From Candidatus Collierbacteria bacterium CG_4_9_14_3_um_filter_43_16 (GTDB lineage: Bacteria > Patescibacteriota > Microgenomatia > UBA1400 > MFAQ01), in NCBI GenBank assembly GCA_002789895.1, contig PFUC01000053.1:1-14684 (forward strand): a stretch of DNA of 14,684 nucleotides, written 5' to 3'. Position numbers and translations under genes: made by a program. Below the pieces are notes generated by a model, which was not told the origin of the DNA, searched no databases, and was given only the letters and a program-made list of their open reading frames with translations. How positions within the stretch are numbered: position 1 is the first letter of the stretch; each line of letters starts with the position of its first letter. Below, one piece after another: positions 5,920 through 12,906 of the stretch.

Positions 5920-7311
5920 GTGGCCAAAAAAAAAGAAACCATTAGTGGGTTAATCCCTTTGATTTTTGGGCTTTTTGTGATCGTAATTGTCGTGTTGGTT
6001 ATACCAACGGCTGTACAGTATGTGGGGAAGGCGGCGGGTGTACCGGCAAATTTAGTGTTTAACTACGAAGGAGTTTTGGGAAAATTGCCTCAACCGTGGC
6101 GGAATTTGGACCAAGGAGGAGAAGAACCAAAGGAAATGCTGGCATCGGTAGTTGAAGAGGTGAAAGAGTTAAACCCGGAGTACATCAGACTTGATCATAT
6201 TTATGATGCTTTTAAGGTGGTATCCAGAACCGATGGTCGCCTGACTTATGATTGGACCGGACTTGATAAGGCGATTGAGGTTATCTTGGCGACAGGGGCA
6301 AAACCATTCTTGTCTCTGTCGTATATGCCGATCGTCATCTCCAGCGGAGACATGATAGCCCCGGCAAAAGATTGGAACGAGTGGGGACAAGTAGTCCAGG
6401 CAACCATAGAACATTACAGCGGAAGAAGTCAGAAAAATATTGATGGGATAATTTATGAAGTTTGGAACGAACCCGATTTGTTCGGCGGATACAAAACTTA
6501 TGGCGGTAAAAATTATTTGGAAATGTATTCTGCTTCGGCGAAGGCTGCGGCTAGAGCTCAGAATGTAAATCCATTTGAAATCGGAGGGCCGGCTACGACC
6601 GGGCTTTACCAAAATTGGGAAGAGAGACTGATTAAGTATGTGGCGGCCAATGACTTAAGAATGGATTTTCTAAGCTGGCACCGCTATTCATACGATCTGG
6701 AGCAGTACGAGAGAGATGCTCGACAAGCCAGAAAATGGGCGGAGAATATTCCGGCGCTAGTAAATCTTAAATTTTATGTAACTGAGTGGGGGCATAATAG
6801 TGAAGTAGATCCCGGCTACGACGAGAAGTTTGGGGCGATCCACACCCTTGCCGGGGCCCGCGTCATGATGGGATCAATTGACAGAGCTGTCCTGTTTGAA
6901 ATTAAGGATGGACCGGGAGCCGAAAAATATTGGGGCCGATGGGGAATTTTGACTCACGAAAAATTTGGAACGCCCGAAAAAAAACCGCGATACCATGCCC
7001 TTCAGTTTTTGAATAATCTGGGACCATATAGGTTAAGTGTGGCCGGAGAAGGTTCGTGGATAAAAAGTATTGCCTCCACTGATGACAAGGGAAATTTGAA
7101 AATCATGGTCGTAAATTATGACCCAAAAGGGTTACACTCCGAGGCCGTTCCTATGACTTTTGAAAATCTGCCCAAAGGAAACTTTAAGATCACCAGAACA
7201 GAGTTTATGGGTAGTAGCCGGACGCTGAATGTGGCAACAACTTCAGCGACCTGGAAAACATCCGAGTTTTTTACTCCCAACTCAGCTGCGATGTTTACAG
7301 TGGAGTTTTAA
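5920..7311 (+). CDS. Membrane-anchored GH39-like glycoside hydrolase
   Basis: A 463-residue protein. Basic residues (AKKK) precede one hydrophobic segment at about 9-28, giving a signal anchor that would place the rest outside the membrane. The catalytic domain is a TIM barrel of the GH-A clan, most like GH39 beta-xylosidase/glycosidases. YEVWNEPDLFGGY holds the probable acid/base Glu184, and FYVTEWGHNS holds the probable nucleophile Glu289; WHRYSYD between them is a further barrel motif. The last 90 residues form a beta-sandwich typical of GH39 C-termini. The substrate cannot be predicted, but a polysaccharide or glycoprotein at the cell surface is likely. GTG 5920 is preferred to TTG 5917 because of the -10 box six bases away. 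It stands alone between the divergent heat-shock operon and the convergent lepA. Confidence 0.8.
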   Translation: MAKKKETISGLIPLIFGLFVIVIVVLVIPTAVQYVGKAAGVPANLVFNYEGVLGKLPQPWRNLDQGGEEPKEMLASVVEEVKELNPEYIRLDHIYDAFKVVSRTDGRLTYDWTGLDKAIEVILATGAKPFLSLSYMPIVISSGDMIAPAKDWNEWGQVVQATIEHYSGRSQKNIDGIIYEVWNEPDLFGGYKTYGGKNYLEMYSASAKAAARAQNVNPFEIGGPATTGLYQNWEERLIKYVAANDLRMDFLSWHRYSYDLEQYERDARQARKWAENIPALVNLKFYVTEWGHNSEVDPGYDEKFGAIHTLAGARVMMGSIDRAVLFEIKDGPGAEKYWGRWGILTHEKFGTPEKKPRYHALQFLNNLGPYRLSVAGEGSWIKSIASTDDKGNLKIMVVNYDPKGLHSEAVPMTFENLPKGNFKITRTEFMGSSRTLNVATTSATWKTSEFFTPNSAAMFTVEF

Positions 7312-7337
7312 CCCTTCCCCAACCCCTTCCTGGGTGG

Positions 7338-7371
7338 GAGATTGCCACGTCGCTATACTCTTCGCAATGAC
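7338..7371 (+). repeat. Palindromic repeat copy R3 (GAGATTGC...GCAATGAC family)
   Basis: GAGATTGC (7338-7345) and GCAATGAC (7364-7371) bound a core reading CACGTCGCTATACTCTTC. It lies in the 99-nt gap between the convergent glycosidase and lepA genes. The left part, GAGATTGCCACG, is identical to copy R4 inside lepA. A separate GGACC/GGTCC hairpin (7373-7377 with 7387-7391) follows. Neither has a clear T-run, so no terminator is called. Confidence 0.75.
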
Positions 7372-7410
7372 TGGACCTACGAGGACGGTCCTTGAAGGTG
7401 TTGAAGGTGG

Positions 7411-9279
7411 CTAGGACTTGGTGATGGCGAGGAAGGCCTCTTGGGGGACGGAAACACGACCAAACTGCTTCATGCGGGCCTTACCTTTTTTCTGTTTATT
7501 AAGAAGTTTGAGGTTGCGGGTGAAGTCACCACCATGGAGCTTAGCATCGACATCTTTGCGATAGGCCTTAATGGTTTCGCGAGCCACGATTTGACCACCG
7601 ATAGCAACCTGAATGGGAATTTCGAATTGTTGTCTCGGAATAGCCTCTTTGAGTTTTTCGGATATTCTTTTGCCTTTGTAATAGGCTTTTTCTTTAACGG
7701 TAATTACACTCATAGGAGCAAAAAGTTCGTGATTTAACAAAACATCGAGTTTAACGAGCTCAGCTTCCTGCCAGCCGGCTAATCCATAGTTCATGGAGCC
7801 AAAACCCTGAGAAACACTCTTGAGACTATCATGAAGGGCAGTAATTACCTCGATCAGGGGTAGAAAATAATCAATTTCTACTAGCTCATCAAGATACGAG
7901 ACGTTAACCAGATTTCCCCGAAGATCCTGGCATAGTTCCATAACTGCACCAACATAGGGAGAGGTGACAACTATATTTACCGCAGCCATGGGTTCGAATC
8001 CCTGAGAAATAATGGCCGGATCGGGAAAGTCGGAGGGGGAGCTAAAGATTTTTTCTTCACCTGAACGAAGTTTAACCTTGTACTCTACGGAAGGAGAGAC
8101 TGAGATAACGGGAAGACCAAACTCTCTTTCAAGTCTTTCCCCAACTACCTCCGAGTGGAGCATGCCTAGAAAACCAACCTTGACACCTTGACCAAGAATG
8201 GGAGAGTTGATGCCTTGGGTGGTAAGCGATGAATCGTTTAGTTTCAGCTTTTCTAAAGCATCAACCAAGTCGCGGTATTGAGATCCGTCGGCGGGGTAAA
8301 AGTCCAAAAAGACGTTCGGGTGAATTTTCCTAAATCCCAGTATCGGAGATACTAATTTTATCTGGCTGGTCAAACACAAAGTGTCACCGACGAGGACATG
8401 CCTGATATCTTTCAGACCGGTGATAATGTAGCCGACGTTGCCGATGGTGAGAACTTCTTTTTTAGTTCGACCCGGAGAAAAAATACCGATTTCCGAGGCG
8501 GTGAGTGATTGACCGGAGCTGAGAAAGGATAGTTTGTCACCAAATTTTAAATCTCCGGAAATTATTTTGACAAAGGCGATGACTCCCAGATGGGTATCGA
8601 AAGTGGAGTTGAAGACGAGGGCGTGGAGAGGGACGTCTGATGGAGTGAGATTGCCACGACCCGCCGGGGCGGGTCTCGCAATGACGGAGGGAGAAGTTGG
8701 GGATGGATTGCTTTGGTTCGAGTACGAATCGCGCAATGACGACGTGGGGCCGGGGAGGTCGGAAATAATTTTATTTAGGAGTTCAGTGACTCCCTCGCCT
8801 GTTTTGGCGGAAATTAGCAGAGGGTCATTGTTCAGGCCAAGAAGTTGTTTGGCTTGACGAATAGAGGCCGAAATGTCGGCTAAAGGGGCGTCGATTTTGT
8901 TGACCACGGGAATAATGGTAAGACCTAGATTCTTGGCCAATCTGAGATTAGCGATGGTTTGAGCCTGAACTCCTTTAGTGGCATCTATTAGTAGTATGGC
9001 GCCTTCGCAAGCCTGAAGTGCCCGCTCAACCTCATAGTTAAAGTCCACGTGGCCGGGAGTGTCAATCAGATTAAGGGTGCGTCCTTTATAATTCATCGAA
9101 ACTGGAGCCAGTTTGATGGTAATTCCCCGTTCCCTTTCGATGGGATTACTGTCCAGTAGTTGTGGGGTAATTTTGTCAGCCTGGACCGTACCGGTAATTT
9201 CCAAGAAACGATCTGCCAAGGTGGATTTACCGGCATCGATGTGAGCGATAATAGAAAAATTTCTTATCAAATTGGACAT
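7411..9279 (-). CDS. lepA: Elongation factor 4 (LepA) with a repeat-derived insert
   Basis: A 622-residue translational GTPase that binds stalled or mistranslocated ribosomes and back-translocates tRNA. The G domain shows AHIDAGKST (12-20), RERGITIK (49-56), DTPGHVDF (73-80), NKID (127-130) and SAKTGEG (157-163). Domain II starts at PLHALVF (217). Domains III, V and the LepA-specific C-terminal domain follow, ending with the conserved IPRQ-FEIPIQVAIGG, RKDV-AK and GGDFTR patterns. Between GP (178) and PLHAL (217) there are 38 residues, where E. coli LepA has about 7. This insert is encoded by two palindromic repeats (R4 and R5) that stay in frame. It begins 3 nt after the murJ stop, so it is cotranscribed with murJ. 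The P-loop Ala16 is His in most LepA proteins but Ala in EF-G. Confidence 0.96.
   Translation of the reverse strand: MSNLIRNFSIIAHIDAGKSTLADRFLEITGTVQADKITPQLLDSNPIERERGITIKLAPVSMNYKGRTLNLIDTPGHVDFNYEVERALQACEGAILLIDATKGVQAQTIANLRLAKNLGLTIIPVVNKIDAPLADISASIRQAKQLLGLNNDPLLISAKTGEGVTELLNKIISDLPGPTSSLRDSYSNQSNPSPTSPSVIARPAPAGRGNLTPSDVPLHALVFNSTFDTHLGVIAFVKIISGDLKFGDKLSFLSSGQSLTASEIGIFSPGRTKKEVLTIGNVGYIITGLKDIRHVLVGDTLCLTSQIKLVSPILGFRKIHPNVFLDFYPADGSQYRDLVDALEKLKLNDSSLTTQGINSPILGQGVKVGFLGMLHSEVVGERLEREFGLPVISVSPSVEYKVKLRSGEEKIFSSPSDFPDPAIISQGFEPMAAVNIVVTSPYVGAVMELCQDLRGNLVNVSYLDELVEIDYFLPLIEVITALHDSLKSVSQGFGSMNYGLAGWQEAELVKLDVLLNHELFAPMSVITVKEKAYYKGKRISEKLKEAIPRQQFEIPIQVAIGGQIVARETIKAYRKDVDAKLHGGDFTRNLKLLNKQKKGKARMKQFGRVSVPQEAFLAITKS
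8647..8685 (+). repeat. Palindromic repeat copy R4, inside lepA coding sequence
   Basis: GAGATTGC (8647-8654) and GCAATGAC (8678-8685) bound a GC-rich core in which GACCCGCC (8658-8665) is the exact reverse complement of GGCGGGTC (8668-8675). On the lepA strand it encodes VIARPAPAGRGNL (residues 199-211). It is the most perfect hairpin of the family. Confidence 0.85.
8706..8740 (+). repeat. Palindromic repeat copy R5, inside lepA coding sequence
   Basis: GATTGC (8706-8711) and GCAATGAC (8733-8740) bound a core containing TTCG-AGTA-CGAA. On the lepA strand it encodes SLRDSYSNQSNP (residues 181-192), in a different frame relative to the repeat than R4. Twenty bases separate it from R4. Its core resembles R1 between grpE and dnaK. 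Confidence 0.8.
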
Positions 9280-9282
9280 AGC

Positions 9283-10932
9283 TTAAATACTATTTGGAGT
9301 GGTTTCGAGAACCTCGTCACTACTGGCCAGTATTTTACGCCAATTACCAATCTTTTTCACGATGTCTAAGACATCCTGAAGTTCCTCAATGTCGAATAGC
9401 CAACAAAAGAAGAGATAGACGGAGAAACCAACCATACTAACAACAAGAGTGAGAGTAATTAAAGGAACAGTTCTGGTGGTATCAAAGATAAGCTGGTCTA
9501 GAAGCCGCATGGGCGCCCAAAGAGAAAAACCGGTAAAGAAACTTACAAAAATCATTTTGATCATTCTGACCGAAATCCCCAAAGGCCCAACCTTTCTACG
9601 GACAGCCACATAGGAAAGGATGAAATCAAGTAAATTACCAATTGACATGGCTAGGGTAATACCGGCGACATCTCTCTCGGTAACAAAGCCTAATAGATAA
9701 GCCATACCCACAAAAACTATCATTGTGATAAAGCCGATGATTAATGGTGTTTTGGTATCTTTAAGGGCGTGGAGGGCCCTGGTCAAAGTATTGGTGACGG
9801 CTTGTGGGGCGATAGCCAGACTGAGAAAGGCTAGGGCTTTGCCGGTAAGGAGAGTGGCTTCCCAAGGAAAATTTTTGGCACCGAAGGCGAGACGAACCAA
9901 AGGAACCCGAAGAACCAGTACAAGGACACTCGCCGGAAGAGCAAAGAAAAAGATTTGCAAGATGGACTTGCTGAGGGTGCCCTTGAATCTAGTTTTGTCG
10001 TCCAAAAGGGCCTCCTGGGCGAGGGTAGGGAACGAGGCTTGACTGAGAGAAACCCCGAAGAGGGAAATGGGAAGAACATAAAGCTGACGGGCAAAATTAA
10101 AAATGGAAATTGAACCAGCCGCCAGGAGAGATGCCAGGTTAACTGCCACCCAGCGCTCAATTTGGTCAATTCCCAAGGCCAATGCCCTGGGTGGCATTAG
10201 CCTGAGCATCGAAAACACCCCGGGGTGGTGAGGATCCCAATTTATTTTTGGCCAGTAGCCAAGAGCTCCGGCAGTAGGTAGCTGGATAGCCATGTGAAGG
10301 AAGGCTCCAAAGACGACGCCGATGGCGGCCGAGTAAATTCCATAGCGAGATGAAAGAAAATAGATACCGGTGATGGTACCGACGTTATAGAGAAGCGGAG
10401 CGAGGGCGGGAATCAAAAAACGTCTTTGGGATTGGAGGACACCGGTGAGAAAGGCCGAGACAGCAAAGAGTATTTGGGCGACAGACATAAGACGAATCAG
10501 GTTAGCCATAAGGTCAAGCTTCTCCGGAGGGAAATGAGCCAACAGACCAGCCAAAGGCCGGGCAAAAACAACGATAATGACGGAGAAGATAAAAAGGAAG
10601 AAACCGATGGAAGTAAGGGCTGTGTTGGCAAGTTTGTTGGCTGCTTCGTTTGATTTATTACAGTATTCTTGATAAACAGGAATAAAAGCGGCGGAGACGG
10701 CACCGACGACCAGTAGTTGAAAAACAGTATCGGGGATGACGAAGGCGGCGAAATAAACATCAAGGTCGGCTTCCATACCCCCAAAGAAACGGGCGGCGAG
10801 AAGATGGTTTCGGATCAGCCCCAGAAGAGCGGAGCCCAGATAGGAAATACCGATGATGACGGCGGCAGAAAGGATGCTGTTACTTTTCCGATTCAAAAAT
10901 TCTTGGGACTTGGAAATTATTCGGTTGACCAC
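9283..10932 (-). CDS. murJ: Lipid II flippase MurJ (divergent MOP-family exporter)
   Basis: A 549-residue polytopic membrane protein of the MurJ/MviN family, which moves lipid II across the cytoplasmic membrane for peptidoglycan synthesis. The N-terminus fits well: LGLIRNHLLAARFFGG (about 37-52), a downstream Asp, then FVIPDTVFQLLVVGAVSAAFIPVYQEY, which parallels the family KLPN-LLRR-aeGAfsqAFvP segment. About 14 hydrophobic spans can be counted, and a soluble tail of about 40 residues follows the last one. The arginine pair after the proline in E. coli MurJ is Phe-Gln here, so substrate handling may differ. GTG 10932 is chosen because a -10 box ends six bases upstream. It forms an operon with lepA and is divergent from rpsT across 64 nt. 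Another MOP-superfamily lipid-linked sugar flippase remains possible. Confidence 0.88.
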   Translation of the reverse strand: MVNRIISKSQEFLNRKSNSILSAAVIIGISYLGSALLGLIRNHLLAARFFGGMEADLDVYFAAFVIPDTVFQLLVVGAVSAAFIPVYQEYCNKSNEAANKLANTALTSIGFFLFIFSVIIVVFARPLAGLLAHFPPEKLDLMANLIRLMSVAQILFAVSAFLTGVLQSQRRFLIPALAPLLYNVGTITGIYFLSSRYGIYSAAIGVVFGAFLHMAIQLPTAGALGYWPKINWDPHHPGVFSMLRLMPPRALALGIDQIERWVAVNLASLLAAGSISIFNFARQLYVLPISLFGVSLSQASFPTLAQEALLDDKTRFKGTLSKSILQIFFFALPASVLVLVLRVPLVRLAFGAKNFPWEATLLTGKALAFLSLAIAPQAVTNTLTRALHALKDTKTPLIIGFITMIVFVGMAYLLGFVTERDVAGITLAMSIGNLLDFILSYVAVRRKVGPLGISVRMIKMIFVSFFTGFSLWAPMRLLDQLIFDTTRTVPLITLTLVVSMVGFSVYLFFCWLFDIEELQDVLDIVKKIGNWRKILASSDEVLETTPNSI

Positions 10933-10944
10933 TAGGATATTTTA
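10933..10944 (-). promoter_or_regulatory. murJ-lepA promoter, leaderless
   Basis: On the minus strand, -10 TAAAAT (10944-10939) is followed by six bases (ATCCTA) and then the murJ GTG. No clear -35 and no Shine-Dalgarno sequence. It lies back to back with the rpsT promoter. Confidence 0.5.
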
Positions 10945-10981
10945 ATTCAGGAAACATAGATGCGCCAGAAGCAGAAGGTCA

Positions 10982-10990
10982 TGATAAAAT
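10982..10990 (+). promoter_or_regulatory. rpsT promoter, extended -10, leaderless
   Basis: TGA plus TAAAAT (10985-10990), then six bases (AAGCGC) to the rpsT ATG at 10997. No Shine-Dalgarno sequence could fit in such a leader. Confidence 0.6.
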
Positions 10991-10996
10991 AAGCGC

Positions 10997-11233
10997 ATGC
11001 CTATAACTAAATCCGCAATCAAGAAACTCAGAGCCGACAAAAAAAAGGCCGCATTCAACAGATCCACTAAAACAAAGGCTAAGTCGGCGGTAGACGAATT
11101 TAAGAAGTTACTCTCAGGAGTTGCTCTTAGTAAAGCTTTCTCGGCTGTAGACCGTGCTGCCAAAAAAGGAGTCATTAAAAAGGGAAAGGCTGATAGAATC
11201 AAGGCCAGACTCTCCAAAAAGGTTGTCGCTTAA
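10997..11233 (+). CDS. rpsT: Small ribosomal subunit protein bS20
   Basis: A 78-residue, strongly basic helical protein that binds the 5' domain of 16S rRNA early in 30S assembly. The N-terminus MPITKSAIKKLRADKKKAAFNRSTKTKAKSAV and the later SKAFSAVDRAAKKGVIKKGKADRIKARLSKKV follow the bS20 pattern of paired long helices (usual length 80-90). It has its own promoter and starts without a leader. No terminator is seen before the promoter of the next gene, so read-through into the pilus-like genes is possible. Confidence 0.95.
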   Translation: MPITKSAIKKLRADKKKAAFNRSTKTKAKSAVDEFKKLLSGVALSKAFSAVDRAAKKGVIKKGKADRIKARLSKKVVA

Positions 11234-11262
11234 GACGAGAAGTATTTTTCAGTCCCCCGCTT

Positions 11263-11271
11263 TGATATACT
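11263..11271 (+). promoter_or_regulatory. Promoter of the PilN-like gene, extended -10, leaderless
   Basis: TGA plus TATACT (11266-11271), then six bases (GAAAGT) to GTG 11278. This is one of the clearest extended -10 elements in the window. Confidence 0.6.
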
Positions 11272-11277
11272 GAAAGT

Positions 11278-11823
11278 GTGGCCACCCAGCAAGGTATTTC
11301 TCATATCGACTTATTACCTAAAGATAGCTATAGCTATTCAACTTTGGGAAAGTTTTTGACATGGGCGACGACCTCTGGGAGAGTACTGGTAGTCCTGACG
11401 GAGTTTGTCGTGTTACTGGCTTTTGGTTCCCGATTTTATTTCGACAAGAAAGTAAATGACCTAAAAGAAGAGGTCGATCAAAAACAAGCTCAGATTCAAG
11501 CTTTCGCCGATACCGAAAGAACTATAAGGACGATATTGGCAAAACAAGCGCCGGTAAATGGGTATTTGACGGGAAATTTGGCTTTCAAGGAAAGATACGA
11601 CGAGCTGAGCCGGATTATGCCAGCTAGAGTGAGACTAGAAAAACTAACAATTGACAAAACAGGTATGACTTTGGTCGGAGAATCAGATTCGGAGCTGGGG
11701 TTTGCTCAACTGCTTCGTAGTCTCAGGAAGTTCCGTGGAGTAACCCGTCTGTCAATGAAGGAAACTAGTTTTGACCAAACTACCGGAACAGTAAAGTTTA
11801 ATATTCAAACCACTTTTCAATAA
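11278..11823 (+). CDS. PilN-like type IV pilus assembly protein
   Basis: A 181-residue single-pass membrane protein. The N-terminal cytoplasmic part carries ISHIDLLPKDSY (about 6-17), the counterpart of the INLLP motif by which PilN binds PilM. A membrane span at about 35-50 is followed by a coiled coil (KVNDLKEEVDQKQAQIQAFADTE, about 56-78). A ferredoxin-like periplasmic domain follows (MPARVRLEKLTIDKTGMTLVGESDS, the FaqLLRSLRKF helix, and a final strand). PilN and PilO form the inner-membrane alignment complex of type IV pili or type II secretion. Its stop shares one base with the next start (TAATG), so the two are coupled. No pilM lies upstream; rpsT does. The fold is also found in GspL C-termini, so the exact assignment is by pairing. 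Confidence 0.75.
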   Translation: MATQQGISHIDLLPKDSYSYSTLGKFLTWATTSGRVLVVLTEFVVLLAFGSRFYFDKKVNDLKEEVDQKQAQIQAFADTERTIRTILAKQAPVNGYLTGNLAFKERYDELSRIMPARVRLEKLTIDKTGMTLVGESDSELGFAQLLRSLRKFRGVTRLSMKETSFDQTTGTVKFNIQTTFQ

Positions 11824-12479
11824 TGGCACTAATAGACAACGAAAAATATTCTCTTTTTTACCAGAGAGTACGTCTGGTTTACCAAAAACCAGAGATTAAA
11901 GCCTCGCTGGAAGTAATTCTTTCAGTGTTTACCGTAACCTTGCTAATTTTTGCGGCTATTCGTCCCACGCTGGCCAATGTGGCATCTTTGCAGAAAAAAG
12001 TGGAGGATTTGAGTTCAGTAAATAAAAAGGCGGATAACAAGATCGCTCAAGTATTTTCAGCCCAAGCAGATATAGATAAATTCCAGAATAAACTGCATTT
12101 ATTCGACAATGCGATTCCCAATGAGTTCTCATATCGGGACATGGCAGGAAGAATAGAGCTGATCGCCAGAAGGCGGGGACTGGCGGTGCAAACAGTGAAC
12201 ATGCCCGGCGTGAGGATCTTCGGAACAACAAAGGGGGTGGGCGACACGTTTCAAAAAATTCTATCAAAAAACCAAAACAATATTATTCAAACAGGAGTCT
12301 CTTTTACAGTAACCGGAGACCCTGCCAATGTCGATGGATTTCTGAAAGAAATGGAAAACCTGGATAGACTGGCTGTTCTTGACAGTATCACCCTATCATC
12401 CGAAGCAACGATGGACAAGGAGATCAAGACCATAAAAGCAAATTGCCTAATTTATTTTTATTTTTATTCTGAGTCATGA
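11823..12479 (+). CDS. PilO-like type IV pilus assembly protein
   Basis: A 218-residue protein. A short cytoplasmic N-terminus leads to one membrane span (about 30-47, LEVILSVFTVTLLIFAAI), then a coiled coil (LQKKVEDLSSVNKKADNKIAQVF, about 56-78) and a ferredoxin-like domain. That domain carries NAIPNEFSYRDMAGRIELIARRRGLAVQTVNMPG and SFTVTGDPANVDGFLKEMENLDRLAVLDSITL, which match the PilO pattern of a small-domain helix scanning for short-range strain. The extreme C-terminus (LIYFYFYSES) is aromatic and unusual. It would dimerise with the PilN-like protein upstream. The stop TGA is followed by 117 nt without a gene. Confidence 0.75.
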   Translation: MALIDNEKYSLFYQRVRLVYQKPEIKASLEVILSVFTVTLLIFAAIRPTLANVASLQKKVEDLSSVNKKADNKIAQVFSAQADIDKFQNKLHLFDNAIPNEFSYRDMAGRIELIARRRGLAVQTVNMPGVRIFGTTKGVGDTFQKILSKNQNNIIQTGVSFTVTGDPANVDGFLKEMENLDRLAVLDSITLSSEATMDKEIKTIKANCLIYFYFYSES

Positions 12480-12596
12480 AATTAAGGGCACATATCCTAA
12501 CCTGCATTCGACTACAACCCTGTCTTTTCGGCTGCAAAGTCTTCAGTACTCCTAGATGGGGTGTGTTTGTGTTTCGCTACGAAAGGAGGTCAGAAT
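12480..12596 (+). promoter_or_regulatory. Leader of the small membrane protein, with strong RBS
   Basis: A 117-nt gap without a gene. A small hairpin, TTTCG-CTA-CGAAA (12572-12584), stands directly against the Shine-Dalgarno sequence AGGAGGT (12584-12590), which is followed by six bases and ATG 12597. The rest of the leader (12480-12570) has no promoter or terminator that I can support. The hairpin could tune access to the ribosome binding site, but this is not shown. Confidence 0.4.
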
Positions 12597-12905
12597 ATGC
12601 GCCCTAAAAAAACACTCTCTATTTATGTATTATTGGTAGGTGTCATGGGGTTATCGATCGTTGGGGGAATATTAGCATTTCAAATATTTTCCGCTTCGAC
12701 AAAAACGCAGTTAACCCAAGAACAGATCGAGATAATTAAGCCTATTGATGGCACCATAGATGAAACCGTGATAAAAAATTTGGATCAAAGAACTTTGGTG
12801 ACTGAAGCTGATATTGATGGGTTGGTGATAATCCCATCGGTGACACCGTCACCCACCACCCCCCCGTTAGCAACAGAGTCCTCGCCGATAAATACACCAC
12901 TATAA
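12597..12905 (+). CDS. Small membrane-anchored protein with Thr/Pro-rich tail
   Basis: A 102-residue protein that I do not recognise. RPKK precedes one hydrophobic span at about residues 7-30 (LSIYVLLVGVMGLSIVGGILAF), after which an acidic extracellular part (about 35-80, with EQIEIIKPIDGTIDETVIKNL) leads to a Ser/Thr/Pro-rich end (VTPSPTTPPLATESSPINTPL). ATG 12597 is set by the strong Shine-Dalgarno sequence; an in-frame ATG at 12561 lies upstream of it and is not favoured. The FN3/Ig-like surface protein starts one base after its stop, so the two are one translational unit. It may be a small envelope or pilus-associated component, by context only. Confidence 0.65.
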   Translation: MRPKKTLSIYVLLVGVMGLSIVGGILAFQIFSASTKTQLTQEQIEIIKPIDGTIDETVIKNLDQRTLVTEADIDGLVIIPSVTPSPTTPPLATESSPINTPL

Positions 12906-12906
12906 A

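Noticed and set aside
7312..7410. Terminator between the converging glycosidase and lepA genes
   Set aside because: CCC/GGG and GGACC/GGTCC hairpins exist, but neither is followed by a T-run on either strand.
12480..12596. Possible cyclic di-GMP-I (GEMM) riboswitch before the small membrane protein, prompted by a GGCTGCAAAG stretch and the pilus context
   Set aside because: The conserved upstream GGCAAACC-type motif and its stem partner are not found, and I could not draw the required three-way junction. A covariance-model scan would decide it.
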